From contig NZ_SPVF01000247.1 in NCBI RefSeq assembly GCF_004614185.1, positions 1 to 48,599 on the forward strand: a stretch of DNA of 48,599 nucleotides, written 5' to 3'. The position numbers and the translations under genes are program-made. The DNA is from Zemynaea arenosa. GTDB taxonomy: Bacteria; Pseudomonadota; Gammaproteobacteria; Burkholderiales; Burkholderiaceae_D. Within the stretch, counting starts at the first letter, position 1. Each line of letters starts with the position of its first letter. A model generated the notes under the pieces. It saw only the letters and a list, made by a program, of their open reading frames with translations, did no database searches and had not been told where the DNA came from. Below are positions 7,325 to 18,675 of the stretch, in pieces.

Positions 7325-8787
7325 GGCTGGTGTCCCCTCAGGAAGTCTGCGAGTGCGGGCGTATCTGCGTACGCCACGTTAAAGCGGAACCACACGCTGT
7401 CGGGTGCGCGCAGCATGAAGAAATCGTTCGGCGACAGCAGGATGCCGGCGCGGATCGCGGCATCGGCAATGGTCTTGCCGTTCCATTCCGGCGTGGGCGC
7501 CACCGGCCAGCCCGCGCTCACGAACATGCCGCCGCGTGCCCGCGCCACCGGCTCCAGGCCGGCGCCGCGCAGGTTGTCGATGGTGCGCTCGCGCGCGTGC
7601 TCCAGTTGCGCGACCAGCTTTTCGATCATCTTGCGGTAGCCGCGCGCAGTGATGGCGTCGTACACGGCGCGCTCGTTAATCTCGGAAGTCGTGAGCCCGG
7701 CCAGCATCTTCACGCGCAGCAGTTCGGGCACCAAGGTGTGCGAGGCGCTGATGGCGCCCACGCGCAGCACCGGCGACAGCGACTTGGAGAAGCTGGCCAC
7801 GTGGATCACGCGCCGCAGCCCGTCCATCGCGGCCAGCGAGGCATCCGAACGGGAAGCCAGTTCGCGGTAGATGTCGTCTTCCACCAGCCAGAAGTCGAAC
7901 TGCTCAGCCATGCCCAGCAGCTTGTGGGCCTGCGCCTGCGACAGCGACGTGCCGAGAGGATTCTGCAGCACGGTGTTGACGAACATGAGCTTGGGCTGCG
8001 TCTTCGCCGCCTGCGCGGCCAGCACGGTGAAGTCGAGGCCTGCATCGGTGCGCGGGATGCCGACCGGGATGCAGCCGTGGTGGCGCACCAGCGACAGCAG
8101 GTTCGAATAGCCGGGGTCCTCGACGAACACTGTGTCGCCGGGCCGCGTGAGGGTCCGCAGGATCAGGTCAAACGCATGCGTGGCGCCGTTGGTGAGCAGG
8201 ATCTGGTCCGGCTCCACGGCAAACAGCTCGTCCGCGAGGTTGGACGCCATCTGCTGCCGCAGCTGGGGGAAGCCGAGCGGATGGCCGTAGCCGCGCAGGC
8301 GGTTGGCCGGGATGCGCATCGCATGGCGCACCGCGTCCAAAATGGTGGTCTCGCCGTACCACTCCGGCGGCAGCCAGCCCGCGCCGACGGGCAGGGCGTC
8401 CGAGGTGCCGGAGTAAAGGTCGGGCGTGAGCGCGTCGATGGCGGCCGGGGTGGCGGCAATCGCCGTCTGCTGGGGCGCGGCGACGGCCTTCGGCTGGGCC
8501 ACGAAAAAGCCGGAACCGCGGCGCGAATTCAGCAGTCCTAACGTGAGGAGCCGGTCATAGGATTCGACCACCGTGAAGGTACTGACATTGTTGGCCTTGG
8601 CAAACAACCGCACCGACGGCATGCGCGTGCCGACCCGCAGTTCGCGGCTCTGCACCATGGCCGCAATCGCCGCGACGATCTGGTCCACCAGGCTGGCATT
8701 GCCCCCGCGCCGGCTGCGGTCGATGGCGAGCACCGGCCAGCCGCCGGGCGCGGGCGGGGTGTCCTGCAAGCGTGCGCCATCTGCCAT
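7321..8787 (-). CDS. MocR-type regulator (GntR HTH plus aminotransferase fold)
   Basis: The 488-residue protein carries a GntR winged helix (about residues 28-95: Gly-Thr-Arg-Met-Pro-Ser-Val-Arg, Ser-Thr-Phe-Thr-Val-Val-Glu-Ser-Tyr, then Arg-Arg-Gly-Ser-Gly-Phe-Phe-Val). A class I aminotransferase-fold domain follows to the end, with PLP-type residues in Asn-Gly-Ala-Thr-His-Ala, Asp-Pro-Gly-Tyr, Val-Glu-Asp-Asp-Ile-Tyr, and the Schiff-base lysine in Ser-Phe-Ser-Lys-Ser-Leu. MocR proteins use PLP to sense amino compounds, so beta-alanine or 3-aminoisobutyrate is an attractive inferred effector. I chose the ATG at 8787 because a GGAGA site precedes it; an in-frame ATG at 8817 has none and would lie inside the repeats. 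Confidence 0.9.
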   Translation of the reverse strand: MADGARLQDTPPAPGGWPVLAIDRSRRGGNASLVDQIVAAIAAMVQSRELRVGTRMPSVRLFAKANNVSTFTVVESYDRLLTLGLLNSRRGSGFFVAQPKAVAAPQQTAIAATPAAIDALTPDLYSGTSDALPVGAGWLPPEWYGETTILDAVRHAMRIPANRLRGYGHPLGFPQLRQQMASNLADELFAVEPDQILLTNGATHAFDLILRTLTRPGDTVFVEDPGYSNLLSLVRHHGCIPVGIPRTDAGLDFTVLAAQAAKTQPKLMFVNTVLQNPLGTSLSQAQAHKLLGMAEQFDFWLVEDDIYRELASRSDASLAAMDGLRRVIHVASFSKSLSPVLRVGAISASHTLVPELLRVKMLAGLTTSEINERAVYDAITARGYRKMIEKLVAQLEHARERTIDNLRGAGLEPVARARGGMFVSAGWPVAPTPEWNGKTIADAAIRAGILLSPNDFFMLRAPDSVWFRFNVAYADTPALADFLRGHQP

Positions 8788-8796
8788 GGGGTTCTC

Positions 8797-8828
8797 CAAA
8801 CTGTACTGTTTTCGCAACCTGTACGGTT
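8797..8828. promoter_or_regulatory. Direct-repeat operator, probable MocR binding site
   Basis: Two copies of CAANCTGTACNGTT occur at 8797-8810 and 8815-8828, matching at 12 of 14 positions and starting 18 bases apart on the same face. The core of each also has weak dyad character (AA, GTAC, TT). Direct repeats are the known operator form of MocR regulators such as GabR and PdxR. Copy 1 abuts the ribosome site of the MocR gene (autorepression expected); copy 2 overlaps the -35 element proposed for the catabolic operon. Confidence 0.7.
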
Positions 8829-8854
8829 GGCACGTTTTTCCAGCAGTGTATATG
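8827..8854 (+). promoter_or_regulatory. Candidate promoter of pyrimidine catabolic operon
   Basis: A TTGGCA at 8827-8832 and TATATG at 8849-8854 are separated by 16 bases, a plausible sigma-70 pair on the plus strand. The -35 overlaps the second direct repeat by two bases, so a MocR protein bound there could recruit or block polymerase. Transcription would start about 80 bases before the aminotransferase ATG, leaving the RutR-like box inside the transcribed leader. Confidence 0.45.
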
Positions 8855-8892
8855 TGCCATATTTCTAACGCTGACTATTATGGCATCAACAT

Positions 8893-8908
8893 TTTGCCAA
8901 TCGGTCAA
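8893..8908. promoter_or_regulatory. RutR-box-like site
   Basis: The sequence TTTGCCAATCGGTCAA matches 11 of the 14 defined positions of the Escherichia coli RutR consensus (TTGACCA, two bases, TGGTCAA). It lies 36 bases before the aminotransferase start and downstream of the proposed promoter, where a bound repressor would act as a roadblock. The RutR-like gene is on the opposite side of the same gap. Confidence 0.55.
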
Positions 8909-8944
8909 AAATTTTAGCAGTCGTCAAAACACTGGAGACCTCCC

Positions 8945-10261
8945 ATGAACGAGTCCCGCCCTGCATCGATGTCGTCTTTCTGGATGCCTTTCACGAACAA
9001 CCGGGACTTCAAGGCGGCCCCGCGCCTGCTGGTGTCGGCCGAGGGCATGTACTACAAGGACGTCGACGGCAACCAGATCCTCGACGGCACCGCCGGCCTG
9101 TGGTGCGTCCCGTGCGGACATGCGCAGCCGCGCATCGTGGCTGCCGTGCGCGAGATGATCGGCCAGCTCGATTTCGCACCCACCTTCCAGATGGGCCACC
9201 CAGCCGCTTTTGATTTGGCCGAGCAGCTGATGGAGTACACCAACCACCGCTTCGGCCACGTGTTCTACACGAACTCCGGTTCCGAGTCGGTGGACACCGC
9301 GCTGAAGATGGCACTGGCCTACCACCGCGCGCGCGGGGAGGGCAGCCGCACGCGCCTGATCGGCCGCGAGCGCGGTTACCACGGCGTGGGTTTCGGCGGC
9401 ATTTCGGTTGGCGGCATCGGCGGCAACCGCAAGCCGTATGGCCCGTTGCTGCCGGGTGTGGACCACCTGCCGCACACGCACAACCTCGCGAAGAACGCGT
9501 TCACGCGCGGCGAGCCGGAATACGGCACCGAGCTGGCGGATGAACTGGAGCGCATCGTCGCGCTGCACGATGCGTCCACCATCGCCGCGGTGATCGTGGA
9601 GCCGGTGGCCGGGTCGACTGGCGTGCTGATTCCGCCCAAGGGCTACCTCAAGCGCCTGCGCGAGCTGTGCAGCAAGCACGGCATCCTGCTGATCTTCGAC
9701 GAAGTGATCACGGGCTTCGGCCGCCTGACCACGCCGTTCGCCTTCGACTACTTCGACGTCGAGCCGGACATGGTCACCTGCGCCAAGGGCCTGACCAACG
9801 GCGTGGTGCCGATGGGCGCCGTCTTCACCAAGAAGCACATCCACGATGCGTTCATGGAAGCGCCGCCGGGCATTGAGCTGTTCCACGGCTACACCTACTC
9901 GGGCCACCCGCTGGCCTGCGCCGCGTCCATCGCCACGCTGCAGACCTTCAAGGAGCAGAACATCCTGGAGAACGCGGCCAGCCTGCGGCAGTACTGGGAG
10001 GATGCGGCGCATTCGCTTAAGGGCCTGCCGCACGTGATCGACATCCGCACGCTGGGCCTCATCGCCGGCATCGAGCTGCAGCCGATCGAGGGCAAGCCGG
10101 GGGCGCGTGCCTACGCCGCCTTCAAGAAGGCCTTCGCGGATGGAGTGCTGATCCGCACGACCGGCGACATCATCGCGCTCTCGCCGCCGCTGGTGCTGGA
10201 GAAGAAGCATATCGACGAATTGTTCGGCAAGCTCGCCACGATCCTCAAGAACCTCGACTGA
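8945..10261 (+). CDS. Omega-amino acid:pyruvate aminotransferase
   Basis: The 438-residue class III aminotransferase closely resembles the Pseudomonas omega-amino acid:pyruvate enzyme in its opening (Phe-Lys-Ala-Ala-Pro-Arg-Leu-Leu-Val, Asp-Gly-Thr-Ala-Gly-Leu-Trp). The PLP lysine is Lys281 in Ala-Lys-Gly-Leu-Thr-Asn-Gly, and Ile-Phe-Asp-Glu-Val-Ile-Thr-Gly-Phe-Gly-Arg precedes it. In this operon it should transfer the amino group of beta-alanine (from uracil) or 3-aminoisobutyrate (from thymine) to pyruvate, giving malonate or methylmalonate semialdehyde. A GGAG site precedes the ATG. Thirteen bases separate it from mmsA. Confidence 0.93.
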   Translation: MNESRPASMSSFWMPFTNNRDFKAAPRLLVSAEGMYYKDVDGNQILDGTAGLWCVPCGHAQPRIVAAVREMIGQLDFAPTFQMGHPAAFDLAEQLMEYTNHRFGHVFYTNSGSESVDTALKMALAYHRARGEGSRTRLIGRERGYHGVGFGGISVGGIGGNRKPYGPLLPGVDHLPHTHNLAKNAFTRGEPEYGTELADELERIVALHDASTIAAVIVEPVAGSTGVLIPPKGYLKRLRELCSKHGILLIFDEVITGFGRLTTPFAFDYFDVEPDMVTCAKGLTNGVVPMGAVFTKKHIHDAFMEAPPGIELFHGYTYSGHPLACAASIATLQTFKEQNILENAASLRQYWEDAAHSLKGLPHVIDIRTLGLIAGIELQPIEGKPGARAYAAFKKAFADGVLIRTTGDIIALSPPLVLEKKHIDELFGKLATILKNLD

Positions 10262-10273
10262 ATAGAAGGCGTC

Positions 10274-11770
10274 ATGAAAGAGACCATCACCCATTACATC
10301 AACGGCGCCGCGCTGGACACGAGCAGTGGCCGGTATGCAGACGTCTACAACCCGGCGCTGGGCGAGCCGGTGGCGCGCGTCGCCTTGGGCACGGCGGAGG
10401 AGGTGAATGCCGCCGTCGCCGCCGCGCAAGCGGCCTTCCCGGCCTGGGCCAACACGCCGCCGCTGGCGCGCGCGCGTGTTCTCTTCAAGTACCTGGAGCT
10501 GTGCCAGAAGCACACTGACGAATTCGCGGCCATGCTGACCCGCGAGCATGGAAAAACCTTCACCGATGCGCAGGGCGAAGTTGCGCGCGGCATCGAGGTG
10601 GTGGAGTTCGCGGTCGGCGTGCCGCAGCTGCTCAAGGGCGAGTACACCGACCAGATCGCGCGCGGCATCGATGCATGGTCGATGCGCCAGCCGCTCGGCG
10701 TGGTCGCGGGCATCACGCCCTTCAATTTCCCGGTGATGGTGCCGATGTGGATGTTCCCGGTGGCGCTGGCATGCGGGAATACTTTCATCCTGAAGCCGTC
10801 CGAGCGCGATCCTTCCGCCTCGCTGCTGCATGCGCGTTTGCTGAAGGAAGCGGGGCTGCCGGACGGCGTCTTCAACGTGGTCCAGGGCGACAAGGTCACC
10901 GTCGATGCGATCCTCGATAACCCGGACGTGCAGGCCGTGAGCTTCGTCGGCTCGACTCCGATCGCCGAATACATCTACGCCCGCGGCAGCGCCTCGGGGA
11001 AGCGGGTGCAGGCCCTGGGCGGCGCCAAGAACCACATGGTGGTGATGCCGGATGCCGACATGAAGATGGCGACCGATGCCATCATCGGCGCGGCCTACGG
11101 CTCCGCCGGTGAGCGCTGCATGGCCATCTCGGTGGTGGTGGCCGTGGGTGACGCGGCGGACCAGCTGGTGCCGGAACTGGCCAAGCGCACCGCCGCGCTG
11201 AAGATCGGCGATGGCATGCAGAAGGACTCGGAGATGGGCCCGATCGTCACCCTGCAAGCCAAGCAGCGCATCGAAAAGCTGATCGGCGAAGGCGTGGAAC
11301 AGGGCGCGGATCTGGTGGTCGATGGCCGCAACTACAAGGTGCAAGGCCGCGAGAACGGCTTCTTCGTGGGCGGCACGCTGTTCGACAACGTCAAACCGGA
11401 CATGACGATCTACAAGGAAGAGATCTTCGGCCCCGTGCTGTGCGTGGTGCGCCTGCCGGACGTGGCCAGCGCCGTGGAGCTGATCAACGCGAACGAATAC
11501 GGTAACGGTACCGCCATCTTCACTCGGGATGGCGGGGTGGCGCGCGAGTTCGTGCGCCAGATCCAGGTGGGTATGGTCGGCGTCAACGTGCCGCTGCCTG
11601 TGCCGATGGCCTTCAACAGCTTCGGCGGGTGGAAGAAGTCGCTGTTCGGCGACCACCATGCCTACGGGCCGGAAGGCGTCCGCTTCTACACGCGCCACAA
11701 GGCCGTGATGCAGCGCTGGCCCAACACCGCCAGTGCCGGCGTGCAGTTTGCATTCCCGCAGATGAAGTAA
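10274..11770 (+). CDS. mmsA: CoA-acylating (methyl)malonate-semialdehyde dehydrogenase
   Basis: The 498-residue aldehyde dehydrogenase of the MmsA group has Thr-Pro-Phe-Asn-Phe-Pro, the NAD-binding Phe-Val-Gly-Ser-Thr-Pro-Ile-Ala, Gly-Ala-Lys-Asn-His, and nucleophile Cys282 in Gly-Glu-Arg-Cys-Met-Ala-Ile-Ser. MmsA enzymes convert malonate semialdehyde to acetyl-CoA, or methylmalonate semialdehyde to propionyl-CoA, with loss of CO2. That completes carbon recovery from pyrimidine rings after the preceding aminotransferase. The length is normal for the family. A REP-like palindrome follows immediately, before preT. Confidence 0.94.
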   Translation: MKETITHYINGAALDTSSGRYADVYNPALGEPVARVALGTAEEVNAAVAAAQAAFPAWANTPPLARARVLFKYLELCQKHTDEFAAMLTREHGKTFTDAQGEVARGIEVVEFAVGVPQLLKGEYTDQIARGIDAWSMRQPLGVVAGITPFNFPVMVPMWMFPVALACGNTFILKPSERDPSASLLHARLLKEAGLPDGVFNVVQGDKVTVDAILDNPDVQAVSFVGSTPIAEYIYARGSASGKRVQALGGAKNHMVVMPDADMKMATDAIIGAAYGSAGERCMAISVVVAVGDAADQLVPELAKRTAALKIGDGMQKDSEMGPIVTLQAKQRIEKLIGEGVEQGADLVVDGRNYKVQGRENGFFVGGTLFDNVKPDMTIYKEEIFGPVLCVVRLPDVASAVELINANEYGNGTAIFTRDGGVAREFVRQIQVGMVGVNVPLPVPMAFNSFGGWKKSLFGDHHAYGPEGVRFYTRHKAVMQRWPNTASAGVQFAFPQMK

Positions 11771-11778
11771 AAAAGATT

Positions 11779-11806
11779 CGCTATCCCCGCGTCCGCGGGG
11801 GTAGCG
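11779..11806. repeat. REP-like palindrome between mmsA and preT
   Basis: The arms are 13 bases each (11779-11791 and 11794-11806), identical in complement except for one T-G pair, and enclose only two bases. The CCCCGCG/CGCGGGG core flanked by short AT-containing ends looks like the REP (repetitive extragenic palindromic) elements common in proteobacteria. It has no T-run, so it is unlikely to be a simple terminator. It may stabilise the upstream message or cap 3' decay. The first possible preT start codon directly abuts its right arm. Confidence 0.6.
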
Positions 11807-11836
11807 ATGACCTTCGAGACCGACCAGGACGACATC

Positions 11837-13204
11837 ATGATCGATTCGCTGAACCACCTGCCGCTGGCGGCAGGCGACGGGGCCTCGCTTGCCCAAAAAT
11901 TCACTGATCTCGCGCCGCCGCTCACGGCGCGCCAGGCCGCCATCGAGAGCGCGCGCTGCCTGTACTGCTATGACGCGCCGTGTACGCGCATCTGCCCGAC
12001 CGAGATCGACGTGGCGAGCTTCATCCGCAACATCCACGACGACAACGTGAATGGGGCGGCGGTCGGCATCCTGTCGCAGAACATCATGGGCGGCGCCTGC
12101 TCCCGTGTGTGCCCGGTGGAGATCCTGTGCGAGAGCGCCTGCGTACGTAACCACGATGCGGAAGGGCAGCCGGTCAAGATCGGGCTCCTGCAGCGCTATG
12201 CACTGGATAACGCGACCTTGAAGGAGCATCCGTTCCAGCGCGCGCCTTCGACCGGCCGCAAGATCGCGGTGGTCGGTGCCGGTCCGGCGGGCCTGTCTGC
12301 CGCGCACCGCCTGGCGATGCTGGGCAATGATGTGGTGGTGTTCGAGGCGCGTGAAAAGGCCGGTGGCCTCAACGAATACGGCATCGCCAAGTACAAGCTG
12401 ACCGATAACTTCGCGCAGAAGGAAGTCGACTTCCTCCTGTCGATCGGCGGCATCGAGGTACAGCATGGCCGCGTGCTGGGTGTGAACCTGCACCTGGCCG
12501 ACCTGCAGGCGCAATATGACGCAGTGTTCCTCGGTCTCGGCCTGACCGCCAGCAAGCAGCTCGGCCTCACCGGCGAGGATGCGCCGGGGCTGATGGCCGC
12601 CATCGACTACATCGCGGCCCTGCGCCAAGCGTCGGACCTGGCCACACTGCCGGTGCCGCGCCGCGCCATCGTCATCGGCGCGGGGAATACCGCCATCGAC
12701 ATGGCGGTACAGATCCAGCGCTTGGGCGCCGAGGAAGTCACACTGGTGTATCGCCGCGGCTTCGACGCCATGAGCGCGACCTGGCACGAGCAGGAGATCG
12801 CGAAGGCCAACAACGTGCGCATAAAGGTCTGGTCCGCGCCGCTGCAAGTGCTGCAGGAAGCGAACGGCGTCGTGCGTGGCATGCGCTTCGAACGTACGCA
12901 GATGGTGGAAGGGAAGCTGGTGGGCACCGGCGAGGTGTTCGACATCGAAGCGGATGCGATCTTCAAGGCCATTGGCCAGTCGCTGGCGCCGGGGGCGCTG
13001 TCCGACCCGTTGGCGCAGCAGCTCGCGCGCAAGGGCGACAAGATTGTCGTCGACGACTTCTTCCGCACTGTGGTGCCGGGCGTGTACGCGGGCGGTGACT
13101 GCGTGGCACCGGGGCAGGACCTCACGGTGCAGGCCGTCCAGCACGGAAAACTGGCCGCCATGGCCATCCATCAGGATCTTCAATCGAAAGTGGAGGCTGC
13201 ATAA
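11837..13204 (+). CDS. preT: Dihydropyrimidine dehydrogenase subunit PreT
   Basis: The 455-residue flavoprotein resembles the glutamate synthase small subunit and the N-terminal half of mammalian dihydropyrimidine dehydrogenase. It has an N-terminal helical Fe-S domain with Cys-Leu-Tyr-Cys-Tyr-Asp-Ala-Pro-Cys and Cys-Ser-Arg-Val-Cys-Pro, then an FAD-binding Val-Gly-Ala-Gly-Pro-Ala-Gly and an NAD(P)-binding Ile-Gly-Ala-Gly-Asn-Thr-Ala motif. It should pass electrons from NAD(P)H to PreA. An ATG 30 bases upstream abuts the palindrome and lacks a ribosome site; the ATG at 11837 has AGGA before it and fits the family better. The stop overlaps the preA start by one base. Confidence 0.93.
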   Translation: MIDSLNHLPLAAGDGASLAQKFTDLAPPLTARQAAIESARCLYCYDAPCTRICPTEIDVASFIRNIHDDNVNGAAVGILSQNIMGGACSRVCPVEILCESACVRNHDAEGQPVKIGLLQRYALDNATLKEHPFQRAPSTGRKIAVVGAGPAGLSAAHRLAMLGNDVVVFEAREKAGGLNEYGIAKYKLTDNFAQKEVDFLLSIGGIEVQHGRVLGVNLHLADLQAQYDAVFLGLGLTASKQLGLTGEDAPGLMAAIDYIAALRQASDLATLPVPRRAIVIGAGNTAIDMAVQIQRLGAEEVTLVYRRGFDAMSATWHEQEIAKANNVRIKVWSAPLQVLQEANGVVRGMRFERTQMVEGKLVGTGEVFDIEADAIFKAIGQSLAPGALSDPLAQQLARKGDKIVVDDFFRTVVPGVYAGGDCVAPGQDLTVQAVQHGKLAAMAIHQDLQSKVEAA

Positions 13205-14478
13205 TGGCTGACCTGTCCATCAATTTTGTCGGCATCAAGGCACCCAATCCTTTCTGGCTCGCCTCCGCGCCGCCGACCGACAAGGCCTACAACGTGATCC
13301 GCGCCTTCGAGGCCGGGTGGGGCGGCGTGGTGTGGAAGACGCTGGGCGAAGATCCGCCGGCGGTCAACGTGTCATCCCGGTACTCGGCGCACTACGGCAA
13401 GAACCGCGAGGTGGTCGGCTTCAATAACATCGAGCTGATTACGGACCGCAGCCTGCAGATCAACCTCGATGAGATCACGGCAGTCAAGAAGGCGTGGCCG
13501 GACCGCGCGGTGGTGGTCTCTTTGATGCTGCCGTGCGAAGAGCACCAGTGGGCGGGCATCCTTCCGAAGATCGAAGCGACGGGCGCGGACGGCATCGAAC
13601 TGAATTTCGGCTGCCCGCACGGCATGCCGGAGCGCGGCATGGGCGCAGCCGTGGGCCAGGTCCCTGAATACGTGGAGATGGTGACGCGCTGGTGCAAGAC
13701 ACACACCAAGCTGCCGGTCATCGTCAAGCTCACGCCGAACATCACCGACGTGCGCGCCCCGGCGCGGGCCGCGCTGGCGGGAGGCGCCGATGCGGTCTCG
13801 CTGATCAACACCATCAATTCGATCACGCACCTGGACTTGGACCGCATGGTCGCCTTCCCGGCGGTGGGCAACGCGTCCACGCACGGCGGGTATTGCGGTT
13901 CGGCCGTCAAGCCGATCGCACTGAACATGGTGGCGGAGATCGCGCGCGATCCGCTCACCGCGCAGCTGCCGATTTCCGGCATCGGCGGCATCTCCAACTG
14001 GAAGGATGCGGCAGAATTCATCGCGCTGGGCGCTGGCTCGGTGCAGGTCTGCACGGCGGCCATGCTGCATGGCTTCCGCATCGTGGAGGAGATGAAGGAC
14101 GGCCTCTCGCGCTGGATGGACGAGAAGGGCTACAGGACCATCGACGACTTCACGCGCAAGGCGGTGCCAAATACCACCGATTGGAAGTACCTGGACATGA
14201 ACTACCAGGTCATCGCGCAGATCGACCAGGACAAGTGCATCAAGTGCGGCAAATGCTTCATCGCCTGCGAGGACACGTCCCACCAGGCGATCGCGAAACT
14301 GATCGACGACGCGGGCAACCGGACGTATGAAGTTATCAAGCAGGAGTGCGTCGGCTGCAATCTCTGCGAGATTACCTGCCCGGTCGAGAAGTGCATCACG
14401 ATGGTTCCGCAGGACTCCGGCAAGCCGTACATGAACTGGCCGAAGGATCCGCGCAACCCGCGCGCGGAGCTGGTTTGA
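13204..14478 (+). CDS. preA: Dihydropyrimidine dehydrogenase subunit PreA
   Basis: The 424-residue protein has an FMN barrel like class I dihydroorotate dehydrogenase (about 1-310) and a C-terminal pair of [4Fe-4S] motifs: Cys-Ile-Lys-Cys-Gly-Lys-Cys-Phe-Ile-Ala-Cys, and Cys-Val-Gly-Cys-Asn-Leu-Cys with a following Cys-Pro. With PreT it reduces uracil or thymine to the 5,6-dihydro form, the first step of the pathway. The pyrimidine loop reads Asn-Phe-Gly-Cys-Pro-His-Gly (Cys137) and continues Arg-Gly-Met-Gly-Ala-Ala-Val-Gly-Gln. By eye the Val occupies the position of the mammalian catalytic cysteine. Confidence 0.94.
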   Translation: MADLSINFVGIKAPNPFWLASAPPTDKAYNVIRAFEAGWGGVVWKTLGEDPPAVNVSSRYSAHYGKNREVVGFNNIELITDRSLQINLDEITAVKKAWPDRAVVVSLMLPCEEHQWAGILPKIEATGADGIELNFGCPHGMPERGMGAAVGQVPEYVEMVTRWCKTHTKLPVIVKLTPNITDVRAPARAALAGGADAVSLINTINSITHLDLDRMVAFPAVGNASTHGGYCGSAVKPIALNMVAEIARDPLTAQLPISGIGGISNWKDAAEFIALGAGSVQVCTAAMLHGFRIVEEMKDGLSRWMDEKGYRTIDDFTRKAVPNTTDWKYLDMNYQVIAQIDQDKCIKCGKCFIACEDTSHQAIAKLIDDAGNRTYEVIKQECVGCNLCEITCPVEKCITMVPQDSGKPYMNWPKDPRNPRAELV

Positions 14479-14506
14479 CCGCCTGACCCGGCGCCGATAC
14501 ACTGCA

Positions 14507-14521
14507 TCGGTCCGTGACCGA
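14507..14521. promoter_or_regulatory. Short hairpin before transporter gene
   Basis: TCGGTC and GACCGA form a perfect 6-base stem around CGT in the 58-base gap between preA and the transporter gene. It ends two bases before the TGGGAG ribosome site. It is short and has no T-run. It could tune relative expression of the transporter within the operon, or be chance. Confidence 0.3.
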
Positions 14522-14536
14522 CCTGGGAGCCGCACC

Positions 14537-17424
<2,888 letters not shown>

Positions 17425-17433
17425 GGAGCAGCC

Positions 17434-18675
17434 ATGAACGAATTGCGAGTGAATGGCCAGCGGCTGTGGGATTCGCTGATGGAGCTGGCAAAAATTGGCG
17501 CCACGCCCAAAGGTGGCGTCAAGCGTCTCACGCTGACGGACCTGGACCGGCAAGGGCGCGACCTCGTGACCGGCTGGGCGCGCGAGATGGGGATGACGGT
17601 GACGGTCGACCAGATCGGCAACGTCTTCATGCGGCGCGAGGGCACGAATCCGGCGCTGCCGCCGGTGATGACCGGGTCGCACATCGATACGCAGCCGACC
17701 GGTGGCAAGTTCGATGGCAACTATGGCGTGCTGGCGGGGATCGAGGTGGTGCGTACGCTGAATGAGCTCAAGATCAAGACCGAGGCGCCGATCGAAGTCG
17801 CGTTCTGGACCAACGAGGAAGGCTCGCGCTTTGTGCCGGTGATGATGGGGTCAGGCGTGTTCTGTGGCGCGTTCACGCTGGAACATGCCTATGCGGCCAA
17901 GGACGTCGAAGGCAAGACCGTGCGCGAGGAGCTGGAGCGGATCGGCTATCTCGGGACCGAGGTGCCGGGGCAGCATCCGATCGGGGCGTACTTCGAGACG
18001 CATATCGAGCAGGGGCCGGTGCTGGAGGATGCGGACAAGGTGATCGGCGTGGTGCCGGCGGTGATGGGCCTCTCGTGGTACGACTGCGTGGTCATCGGAA
18101 TGGAGGCGCATGCGGGGCCGACGCCGATGCATCTGCGGAAGGATGCGCTGCAGGTCTCAACGCAGATCATGCAGGAGGTGGTGGCGATTGCGAACCGCTA
18201 TCCGCCGTACGGACGCGGCACGGTGGGCATGGTGCAGGTGTTCCCGAACAGCCGTAACGTGATTCCAGGGCAGGTGAAGTTCTCCATCGATCTGCGCAAC
18301 GTGAACGATGAGCTTCTCAATACGATGCACAACGATATGCTGGCGTTCATCGATGGTGTGCGCGAGAAGACTGGGCTGAAGATCGACATCGAGCGCGTGT
18401 CTTACTATCCGCCGTGCCCCTTCCATCCGGATTGTGTGGGCGCGGTGCGCAAGGCCACAGAGAAGCTGGGCTACTCGACGATGGATGTGGTGTCAGGCGC
18501 CGGGCACGATGCGATCTACACGGCGCGCGTGGCGCCGTCCGGGATGATTTTCGTGCCGTGCAAGGACGGCATCAGCCATAACGAGATCGAGGACGCGAAG
18601 TCCGAGCATCTGGAAGCAGGCTGCAACGTCCTACTCCACGCCATGCTCGAACGCGCCGGCGTCGTCGCCGGTTAA
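17434..18675 (+). CDS. Zn-dependent hydrolase, probable beta-ureidopropionase
   Basis: This 413-residue member of the M20-fold hydantoinase/carbamoylase family has metal ligands in Thr-Gly-Ser-His-Ile-Asp-Thr, Gly-Gly-Lys-Phe-Asp-Gly-Asn-Tyr-Gly, Trp-Thr-Asn-Glu-Glu-Gly-Ser-Arg-Phe, Glu-Thr-His-Ile-Glu-Gln-Gly-Pro and Gly-Ile-Ser-His-Asn-Glu. As the gene after dihydropyrimidinase it should remove the carbamoyl group of N-carbamoyl-beta-alanine, giving beta-alanine, CO2 and ammonia. Sequence alone does not exclude N-carbamoyl-L-amino acid activity. It is paralogous to the AllC half of the convergent gene, with which it overlaps by four bases at the 3' ends. No terminator is visible at that junction. 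Confidence 0.9.
   Translation: MNELRVNGQRLWDSLMELAKIGATPKGGVKRLTLTDLDRQGRDLVTGWAREMGMTVTVDQIGNVFMRREGTNPALPPVMTGSHIDTQPTGGKFDGNYGVLAGIEVVRTLNELKIKTEAPIEVAFWTNEEGSRFVPVMMGSGVFCGAFTLEHAYAAKDVEGKTVREELERIGYLGTEVPGQHPIGAYFETHIEQGPVLEDADKVIGVVPAVMGLSWYDCVVIGMEAHAGPTPMHLRKDALQVSTQIMQEVVAIANRYPPYGRGTVGMVQVFPNSRNVIPGQVKFSIDLRNVNDELLNTMHNDMLAFIDGVREKTGLKIDIERVSYYPPCPFHPDCVGAVRKATEKLGYSTMDVVSGAGHDAIYTARVAPSGMIFVPCKDGISHNEIEDAKSEHLEAGCNVLLHAMLERAGVVAG

Noticed and set aside
8924-13183. Minus-strand open frame of 1419 codons opposite the pyrimidine operon
   Set aside because: It lies wholly opposite three well-recognised genes, its product is rich in His, Arg, Gln, Asp and Val as expected of a mirrored high-GC frame, and it has no domains.
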